Below are positions 1 to 5,353 of a DNA stretch of 8,405 bases, one piece after another. The translations under genes were made by a program, and so were the position numbers. The notes beneath the pieces are model-generated. The model ran no database searches and was not told where the DNA came from. It was given only the letters and a program-made list of their open reading frames with translations. This DNA comes from Frankiales bacterium (GTDB lineage: Bacteria; Actinomycetota; Actinomycetes; Mycobacteriales; SCTD01). The stretch is taken from the NCBI GenBank assembly GCA_025966295.1, contig JAOPVD010000239.1:1-8405 (forward strand), read 5' to 3'. Position 1 is the first letter of the stretch; each line of letters starts with the position of its first letter.

Positions 1-1012
1 GGGTCGCCCGCGTGGCGCTGCCGTCGATCGGGCAGGTCTGTCCGGACTCGGCCAACCAGCCGCAGGCCGGGCAGACGACCCCGGGGACCGTCACGTCGTC
101 CTGCACCAGGAGGTCCTGGATGGCGGCCACGGTCCCGGCCCAGAGGCAGTCGCGCAGGCCGATGGCGGCCGGCCGGTGGGCGGCGGCCCGCTCCAGTGCC
201 TCGGCCACCCGGCGGGCCTCGTCCTGCTCCTCGAAGCGGTCGATCACCGCCTGCGCCTTTTCGCGGATCTCGGCTCGGGTGGCGGTGGCGGCGTCGACGG
301 TGAAGGTGCCGGCCAGCCGCTCCCGCACCCGGCGGGGGAGGTAGTCCAGGAACGGCGGGATCTCCTGCTCGTGCCCGCCGACCGCCACGAGCTCGTAGCC
401 GTCGGTGTCCAGCAGCTGCTCGAGCGTCCGGCCGACCTTGAGGAAGTGCCGCTTCGCGAGCTCCTCCGCCTTGTTCATGACCCGGCGTTCCTCGAGGCCG
501 TACCAGCCGGCGTAGTTCGGCTTGCGCAGCGCCGGGTCGTCGATCGCGCGTACCGGCGCCAGCTCGTCCTGGCGCAGCATCCAGAGCTGCGCCGCCTTCC
601 GGTCGACGAGCGCGATGCAGGTCGGGTGGTCCTCGTCGAGGATCGCGACCAGCGGCCGGATCCAGGCGTCGTCATCGAGGACGACCCGCTCCCGGGTGCT
701 GCGGGGCAGCTGCACGACCTCGTAGAACTCCCTGCCGCTGCAGGCGAAGACCGCCACCCCCGGCGGCTTCCACCAGCCACCGACCGCATCGGCGTCGATG
801 CGGGCGATGTCGTCGCGTACCGATACCCGCACGTCGTGGGGGACGTCCTTGTCCTTCGCCACGTCGCGCAGCTGCGCCAGCAGGTCGTGGGTGCGCGGGT
901 GCACGCTGTCGTGCTCCTCCCGCTGCGGCGGGATGGTCAGGTAGACCGACAGCACCGGCAGGCCGTTGCCCTGGAAGCCGGTGATGCGTCGCAGCGTGCT
1001 GTTGTCGATCAT
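1..1012 (-). CDS. baeRF-like (bacterial eRF1/Vms1-type) protein with C-terminal zinc-ribbon-like segment, 3' end missing
   Basis: The reading frame opens with ATG at 1012 and stays open to the window edge (337 codons, no stop), so the C-terminus is cut off. GGGAG lies 8 nt upstream of the ATG, and a closer AGGAG also precedes it. The protein begins MIDNSTLRRITGF. It has an N-terminal alpha/beta region (about 1-155) and a central region (about 156-240) with a YAGWYGLEERR segment at 167-177, then VGGHEQEIPPFLDYLP (211-226). A charged helix follows (about 245-280). A short CPACG...CPIDG segment near 314-331 has Cys at 314, 317 and 327, with Asp330 where a fourth Cys is often found. This architecture resembles the bacterial archaeo-eukaryotic release-factor homologues (baeRF; related to eRF1, Pelota and Vms1), which are proposed to act on peptidyl-tRNA at ribosomes. 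No GGQ tripeptide is present, so hydrolysis of peptidyl-tRNA is doubtful. The family call is from memory of sequence pattern and is moderately confident. It is separated from the upstream PHP gene by a strong hairpin and is probably an independent transcription unit. Confidence 0.72.
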   Translation of the reverse strand, partial: MIDNSTLRRITGFQGNGLPVLSVYLTIPPQREEHDSVHPRTHDLLAQLRDVAKDKDVPHDVRVSVRDDIARIDADAVGGWWKPPGVAVFACSGREFYEVVQLPRSTRERVVLDDDAWIRPLVAILDEDHPTCIALVDRKAAQLWMLRQDELAPVRAIDDPALRKPNYAGWYGLEERRVMNKAEELAKRHFLKVGRTLEQLLDTDGYELVAVGGHEQEIPPFLDYLPRRVRERLAGTFTVDAATATRAEIREKAQAVIDRFEEQDEARRVAEALERAAAHRPAAIGLRDCLWAGTVAAIQDLLVQDDVTVPGVVCPACGWLAESGQTCPIDGSATRAT

Positions 1013-1094
1013 GCTCCTGGCTCCCTGTTGCAGAGGGGCCTCCGGAATGCCCGTCCGGGCCCCGCTCAACCGGCACCCGCCGCCGCCACCCTTC

Positions 1095-1167
1095 CCCGGT
1101 GATCCACGGAACGGGCGCCTACGTTTCAGGCCCGCAAAGGGGGGCGCTGGTTCCGTGGATCACCGGG
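1095..1167. terminator. Long perfect inverted repeat; probable transcription terminator of the ROK-PHP operon or a dispersed palindromic element
   Basis: The left arm 1095-1112 (CCCGGTGATCCACGGAAC) and right arm 1150-1167 (GTTCCGTGGATCACCGGG) are exact reverse complements over 18 bases. A 2x2 internal mismatch is followed by five further pairs (GCGCC 1115-1119 with GGCGC 1143-1147), leaving a loop of 23 nt. The element begins 20 nt after the PHP stop codon and ends about 80 nt before the start of the baeRF-like gene, both on the minus strand, which is the right place for a terminator. No T-tract follows on either strand, as is common for actinobacterial terminators. The arms are longer and more perfect than termination alone needs, so a mobile or repeated palindrome is the alternative. 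Confidence 0.6.
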
Positions 1168-1186
1168 AGTGGGGCCGGGGCGGGTG

Positions 1187-2548
1187 TCAGCGCAGGTACA
1201 GGGCCGAGGTCATCGCGAGTGCGCCGAGCTCGTTGCGGCAGTAGCTGGTGTCGCTGCCGAGCTGTGCGTCGCAGGCCGTCCGGCGCTGGGCGGCCAGGTC
1301 CGGGGCGTACAGCGTCGCCCGGACCCAGCCGCGGTTCGCCGGGGCCTTGAACGTCACCGCGCCACCCGGTGCCAGCAGCGCGTCCGTGACAAGGGTGGTG
1401 CCGTTGGCGCGCACCTCGACCAGTCCGGCGCCCGGTGTCCCGAGCGCCCGCACCCGCATCGGCGTGCCGCCCGGCACGGTGTCGCCGACCATCGACTCGT
1501 AGCGGCCGTCCCGGTCGGCGTCGGCCTCCAGCAGCAGCTGGGTCGCACCGGCGAGCGGCGTCTGCAGCGAGATGGAGGTCCGGCCGTGCCGGATCGCATC
1601 GAGCACCCCGGCCGTGGAGCGGTTGGTCGCGAACACCCAGGTGGTGGGGTTGCCGATGCCCTGGGCGGCCGCGACCGAGATCCAGTGCGAGTCGCCGCCC
1701 CCGGTGGCCGCGACGTGCCAGCCCTTGTTGAGCATGCACTCCCAGAAGAACACCGCGTCGTCGTTGGCCGCGGCGGCGGGGGCCGGTGGCTGCAGGACGT
1801 GGTTGGTGTTCCAGATCTCGACCGACTCGACCCGCACGTCGTAGCCGTACCTCCAGTGCAGCGAACCGGTGTCGCTGCAGCTGGTCATCTCGTGGCCGAT
1901 GTCGTCGGCGGGGTGGTTGGCCTGCAGCAGGCCGCCGTCGGCCCGCAGCCGCCAGGCCATGGCGGTGACGGCGGCCGCGCCCTTGTCGCCGGCGGGGTAG
2001 ACCCGGCGGGCGCCGAGCATCTGGGCGTGCCCCGCGATCGAGTTCTCGTAGCCCGGCACCCCGATGACGCCGAACGCGCCGAAGCCCGGGTCGTGGACCG
2101 AGACCGAGCCGTCGTCCTCCGGGTGGTCGTCGGAGTGGTGGTCGGTGATGGCGAGATAGTCGAGGCCCTTCAGCGCGGCCTCGGCGAACCGCTGCTGCAC
2201 GGTGCCGCCGAGCGTGTAGGCCTGGTTGAGGTCGGTGTTGCTGTCGCCGAGCCCGAGCTGGTCGAGCGGCCCGCCCAGCGGCAGCGAGCCGAGCGCGTCG
2301 AGCGGGGTGCCGGTGGGGTCCTGGAAGTAGGAGCCCTGCTGGCCACGCGGGCAGTAGGCGTCGTGGCTGTAGCAGGTGTGGACGTGCAGGTCGCCGGCCA
2401 GCCACTCGCCCGCCAGGGCCGGCGGCGCCTCGTCCGGGGCGGTGGCGGCCGGGCGGTCGGCGGCCGCTGTGCTGCCCGAGAGCGGCAGCGTCAGGGCTGC
2501 GAGCACCACGACGGTGGCGAGCAGGAAGGTCGGGCGGTTCGGTCGCAT
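1187..2548 (-). CDS. Secreted PHP-domain metallohydrolase (CehA/McbA-like phosphoesterase)
   Basis: A 453-residue protein with a Sec signal peptide: basic MRPNRP, a hydrophobic core at about 7-24, and likely cleavage after the Ala run near residue 30. The mature part carries the PHP metal-site motifs in order: DLHVH (His55, His57), TDHH (Asp136, His137), GYENS (Glu168), GHAQ (His174), NHP (His212) and GGGDSHW (Asp286, His288). PHP proteins are multinuclear metal hydrolases, mostly phosphoesterases; the secreted CehA/McbA branch is the best fit, but the substrate cannot be read from sequence. The C-terminal 120 residues look like a beta-rich accessory domain with an acidic DADRDGRYES stretch that could bind calcium. 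ATG at 2548 is supported by a GAGGAC ribosome-binding site at 2552-2557. The gene begins 17 bp after the ROK stop codon, so the two are probably co-transcribed. It would act outside the cytoplasm, unlike the other GlcNAc enzymes here. Confidence 0.88.
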   Translation of the reverse strand: MRPNRPTFLLATVVVLAALTLPLSGSTAAADRPAATAPDEAPPALAGEWLAGDLHVHTCYSHDAYCPRGQQGSYFQDPTGTPLDALGSLPLGGPLDQLGLGDSNTDLNQAYTLGGTVQQRFAEAALKGLDYLAITDHHSDDHPEDDGSVSVHDPGFGAFGVIGVPGYENSIAGHAQMLGARRVYPAGDKGAAAVTAMAWRLRADGGLLQANHPADDIGHEMTSCSDTGSLHWRYGYDVRVESVEIWNTNHVLQPPAPAAAANDDAVFFWECMLNKGWHVAATGGGDSHWISVAAAQGIGNPTTWVFATNRSTAGVLDAIRHGRTSISLQTPLAGATQLLLEADADRDGRYESMVGDTVPGGTPMRVRALGTPGAGLVEVRANGTTLVTDALLAPGGAVTFKAPANRGWVRATLYAPDLAAQRRTACDAQLGSDTSYCRNELGALAMTSALYLR

Positions 2549-2565
2549 GGCGTCCTCGTCGGGGG

Positions 2566-3333
2566 TCAGGCGGTGGCGATGCGCGGTCGGGCGGTGCCCG
2601 TGGCGTGGAGGTGGCGCAGTCCCCAGGCGGTGGCCGACTTGGTGGTGGCGGCGGCCGTGGGCTGCACCGTCCGCTCCGGCAGCGCCGCCGCCAGCAGCGG
2701 CACCAGGTGCGGGTGCGCGGTGGTGATGCCTCCGGCGAGCACGACAAGCCTGGGGGAGGCGCGGGGCTCCTGCTCGATGGCCTGGGCCAGGGCGGCGGCG
2801 AGCGGCGGCAGGTCAGCAGCGGTCAGGGGTGCGGGCAGCGCCCAGCCCCCGGCCACCGTCTCGAGGCACCCGACCCGGCCGCAGCCGCAGGGTCGGTCGC
2901 CGAACCGGCCGCCGTGGGCGAACAGGTTGGCCTCCGCGACCCCGCCCGTCACCACCGCCCCGCCGACCCCGGTACCGAGTCCGACGAAGACGAGATCGGG
3001 GGCACCGGGGCGCAGCGCGGACTCGCCCAGGGCCGCCGCCTCGGCGTCGTTGCACACCACGGCGGCTCGCACCGGGAGGCCGAGCTGCTCGGCCGGGTCG
3101 ACGTCGTACCAGCCGAGGTTGGAGGCCGCGACGACGCGGCCGGCGTGGACCAGACCGGGCACCGCCAGCAGCAGCGGCCGACCGTCCGGTGGGTGCAGCC
3201 CGTCGAGCCGCTGCACCGCGGAGCCGGGTCCGAGCAGGACCGTTTCGACGCTGCTTGCCCCCACCTCGACGCAGCACAGCCCGAGGGCAGAGGGGTGCGC
3301 GACGACGGGCGGCACGCGCTCGCTCGTCGTCAC
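2566..3333 (-). CDS. ROK-family sugar kinase-like protein (candidate GlcNAc/glucosamine kinase) with a reduced N-terminal lobe
   Basis: ROK hallmarks are clear: the catalytic-Asp motif CNDAEAAALGE (Asp96), the second phosphate loop VGLGTGVGGAVV (about 117-128), and the zinc signature CGCGRVGCLE with Cys149, Cys151 and Cys156, with His140 as the likely fourth ligand. ROK enzymes phosphorylate hexoses, including GlcNAc and glucose; next to nagA, a GlcNAc kinase feeding GlcNAc-6-phosphate to NagA is the natural inference. Oddities: the N-terminal DxGGT phosphate loop reads VEVGASS (Asp to Glu, GGT to GAS), and only about 32 residues separate it from the AVPG motif, fewer than usual. At 255 residues the protein is shorter than typical ROK kinases (about 300), so it could be weak, altered or inactive. 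There is no helix-turn-helix, so it is not a ROK repressor. Start: GTG at 3333 is preferred, because the longer ATG at 3378 lies inside the AT-rich operator-like site and has no ribosome-binding site. GTG at 3315 is also possible. It is divergent from nagA and followed by the PHP gene. Confidence 0.82.
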   Translation of the reverse strand: MTTSERVPPVVAHPSALGLCCVEVGASSVETVLLGPGSAVQRLDGLHPPDGRPLLLAVPGLVHAGRVVAASNLGWYDVDPAEQLGLPVRAAVVCNDAEAAALGESALRPGAPDLVFVGLGTGVGGAVVTGGVAEANLFAHGGRFGDRPCGCGRVGCLETVAGGWALPAPLTAADLPPLAAALAQAIEQEPRASPRLVVLAGGITTAHPHLVPLLAAALPERTVQPTAAATTKSATAWGLRHLHATGTARPRIATA

Positions 3334-3364
3334 AGGCAGGTCCGCTCTCTCGGTGTCCGCGACA

Positions 3365-3385
3365 TATGTATGCGACATTTACAAA
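3365..3385. promoter_or_regulatory. Candidate operator, copy 1 of 3, in the ROK/nagA divergent promoter region
   Basis: The core 3367-3383 reads TGTATGCGACATTTACA and fits the shared motif TGTAWGCG, four free bases, WTACA. It lies in the only AT-rich part of the spacer between the divergent ROK and nagA genes, about 30 bp before the nagA start. It shares the 10-mer TATGTATGCG with the site before the GH84 gene. A direct repeat GCGACAT (3359-3365 and 3372-3378, 13 bp apart) overlaps it, as does the 8-bp palindrome ACATATGT (3362-3369). A role as transcription factor binding site is inferred. Confidence 0.5.
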
Positions 3386-3412
3386 TACCGGAGGCGCTGT
3401 CAAGATGCCGCA

Positions 3413-4501
3413 GTGAGCGCCCCTCTGCTGCTGAAGGCCGGCCGGGCACTCGTCGACGGCGCCGTGCGCGACGACGTCGACGTGCTGCTGGCGGACGGCG
3501 TCGTGAACGCGGTCGGACCGGGGCTCGCGGTGCCGCCGTCCACGCAGGTGCTGGAGCTGTCGGACGGCCTGCTGGCCCCCGGGTACGTCGACCTGCACGT
3601 GCACGCCCTCGACGGCCACGGGCTCGTCGGCGAAGGCAGTCCGGACGTGCCGGGCCTGGCCCGGGCGCTGGCCACGCGGGGGGTGACGAGCTTCCTGGCG
3701 ACCACCGCGGCGGCACCGGTCGCGGAGCTGGTCCAGGTCCTCGCCGGGCTGGCCGACGGGGGCGCCGGTGCGCGCTGCCTGGGGGCGCACCTGGAAGGGC
3801 CGTGGCTGGCCGCGGCTAAGGCGGGGGCGCAGCCGCGTGACGCGCTCGCGCTGCCCTCGCTCACCGACCTCGAGCGGCTGCTGGCCGCGGGTCCGGTGGT
3901 GATGCTCACGCTGGCGCCGGAGCTGGAGGGTGCCCAGGCCGTCATCGCGCGCGCGGCCGCGGCCGGGGTGGTCGTCGCCCTGGGCCACAGCGCCGCCGGG
4001 TACGACGTCGCCGGCGCAGCCGTGGCGGCGGGGGCTCGGCACGTCACGCACTGCTTCAACGCGATGCCGCCGCTGCACCACCGCGAGCCGGGGCTGGTCG
4101 GGATGGCGCTCGACCGCGGCGAGGTCACCGTCGAGGCCATCGCCGACGGCGTGCACCTGCATCCTGCGGTGCTGCGCCTGCTGTGGCGCGCCTGCGGCCC
4201 GCACCGGGTCTGCCTGGTCAGCGACGCCGTCGACGTGGCGCTGCCCGGGACGCAGGCGGCCCGGCTCCCGGACGGCACGCTGGCAGGCAGCCGGGTCGGC
4301 CTAGACGCCTGCGTGCGGAACGCGGTGGCCTGGGGGATCCCGCTGGCCGACGCCCTCACGATGGGCTCTACCACGCCGGCGGCCGCCATCGGCCGGGTCG
4401 CTGCGCTGACGCCGGGCGCACCGGCCGACGTCGTGCTGCTCGACGCGGACCTGCAGGTCGCCTGCACGGTGGTGGCCGGCGTACCGGTGTGGCAACGCTG
4501 A
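3413..4501 (+). CDS. nagA: N-acetylglucosamine-6-phosphate deacetylase
   Basis: This cytoplasmic amidohydrolase converts GlcNAc-6-phosphate to glucosamine-6-phosphate plus acetate. The 362 residues contain the family's motifs in order: GYVDLHVHA (His62, His64), GAHLEGPW (metal ligand Glu128), GHSAAGYD (His192), THCFNAMPPLHHREPG (His213), ADGVHLH (His248), LVSDAVD (catalytic Asp271), and the C-terminal TLAGS and GAPADVVLLD segments. Length is close to the usual 370-390. One substitution stands out: Gln140 occupies the place of the substrate-contacting His of the KG(T/A)H segment (His143 in E. coli NagA, by my count from Glu131). GTG at 3413 is the only sensible in-frame start, but GGAGG at 3390-3394 is 18 nt away. 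That site is better spaced for an out-of-frame ATG at 3405, which encodes only three residues and overlaps the GTG. The gene is divergent from the ROK gene and overlaps the next hydrolase by 13 bp, so the latter two are probably one operon. Confidence 0.93.
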   Translation: MSAPLLLKAGRALVDGAVRDDVDVLLADGVVNAVGPGLAVPPSTQVLELSDGLLAPGYVDLHVHALDGHGLVGEGSPDVPGLARALATRGVTSFLATTAAAPVAELVQVLAGLADGGAGARCLGAHLEGPWLAAAKAGAQPRDALALPSLTDLERLLAAGPVVMLTLAPELEGAQAVIARAAAAGVVVALGHSAAGYDVAGAAVAAGARHVTHCFNAMPPLHHREPGLVGMALDRGEVTVEAIADGVHLHPAVLRLLWRACGPHRVCLVSDAVDVALPGTQAARLPDGTLAGSRVGLDACVRNAVAWGIPLADALTMGSTTPAAAIGRVAALTPGAPADVVLLDADLQVACTVVAGVPVWQR

Positions 4502-5352
4502 GGCCGCGCGTCGTCGGCACGGTGCGGGGACCGGTCGAGGTCGCCGAGACCGGCCAGGGCCCGGTGCTGCTGGTCGTGCACGGCACGCCGGGCGGCTGGC
4601 AGCAGGCCCGCCTCGTCGGCGAGGACCTGGCCCCGTGCGCCCGGGTGCTGCTGGTGTCGCGGCCCGGCTACGGCCGCACGCCGCTGCGCTCGGGCCGGAC
4701 CCCGCGGGAGCAGGCCGCGCTGTACGCCGCCGTGCTGGACGCCCTCGGCATCGACCGGGCCGTCGTGCTCGGCATCTCCGGCGGCGGGCCGTCGGCGTAC
4801 GCCTTCGCCGCCGCCCATCCGGAGCGCTGCACCGGGCTGCTGCTGTGCTGCGCCCTGCGCGGTCACCTGCTCCCTCCGGGGGTGGCCGGCATGCGTCGGC
4901 TGGCCGCGGTACCCGGGCTGTGGAGCGCCCTCGCCGGCACCGCGCGCCGGGTCGACCGGCTGCGCGGCAGCCGTGGGGCCGAGCCGGACCCAGCGGCGTT
5001 CACCGCGGCCGAACGCGAGCTGATGGGCGACTCCCGCGTGCTGGCCGGGCTGCACGACTTCGCGGCCCACCGGGTGCAGAGCCTGCACGGCCGGGGGCTG
5101 CGCAACGACACCCGGCAGCTGCTCGCGGGGGTCCGGACCGGGGCCGCTCCGTGGCCCGTCGGCGTGCGCGTCCCCACCGTGGTGCTCCACGGTGACGCCG
5201 ACGAGGTGGTCCCTCTCCAGCACGGCGAGGCGTACGCGGCCGCGGTGCCGGGGGCGCGGCTCGAGGTGCTCGCCGGGCTGGGACACGCGGTACCGCTGTT
5301 CGCCCGCGACCGGCTCGGTGCGCTGGCGCGCGAGCTGCTTGGGTCCGACTAG
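4489..5352 (+). CDS. Alpha/beta-hydrolase fold protein, cytoplasmic, co-transcribed with nagA
   Basis: A 287-residue alpha/beta hydrolase with a complete catalytic set: oxyanion-hole segment VVHGTPGG (about 29-36), nucleophile elbow GISGGG with Ser97, acid in HGDADEVVP (Asp238), and base in GLGHAVP (His266). A variable cap region lies between about 125 and 215. There is no signal peptide. The substrate (ester, amide, epoxide or other) cannot be assigned. The chosen GTG at 4489 overlaps the end of nagA by 13 bp, the usual sign of translational coupling; a GTG about 30 nt further on, just before RGPVEV, is an alternative, and neither has a strong ribosome-binding site. The stop codon is 1 bp from the stop of the opposing gene. 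A role in processing GlcNAc-derived or acyl-sugar compounds is guesswork based only on position. Confidence 0.85.
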   Translation: MATLRPRVVGTVRGPVEVAETGQGPVLLVVHGTPGGWQQARLVGEDLAPCARVLLVSRPGYGRTPLRSGRTPREQAALYAAVLDALGIDRAVVLGISGGGPSAYAFAAAHPERCTGLLLCCALRGHLLPPGVAGMRRLAAVPGLWSALAGTARRVDRLRGSRGAEPDPAAFTAAERELMGDSRVLAGLHDFAAHRVQSLHGRGLRNDTRQLLAGVRTGAAPWPVGVRVPTVVLHGDADEVVPLQHGEAYAAAVPGARLEVLAGLGHAVPLFARDRLGALARELLGSD

Positions 5353-5353
5353 C

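Noticed and set aside
176..1102. 308-codon plus-strand open frame over the baeRF-like gene
   Set aside because: It mirrors the minus-strand gene, which has a good ribosome-binding site, a zinc-ribbon-like segment and normal composition.
3334..3378. Fifteen-codon N-terminal extension of the ROK protein from ATG at 3378
   Set aside because: It would start inside the candidate operator with no ribosome-binding site, and the added residues do not resemble a ROK N-terminus. It cannot be fully excluded.
1169..3412. Long plus-strand open frame running into nagA from the left
   Set aside because: It is antisense to the PHP and ROK genes, low in complexity and rich in Arg/Gly/Val. Only the part from the GTG at 3413 shows family motifs.
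3334..3412. DasR-type (TGGTCTAGACCA-like) operator expected near nagA
   Set aside because: I read this spacer and the other intergenic regions and found no such palindrome; only the TGTAW/WTACA motif is present.
2813..4204. Long minus-strand open frame across ROK and nagA
   Set aside because: It crosses two divergent, motif-rich genes and their promoter region, and contains no recognisable motif.
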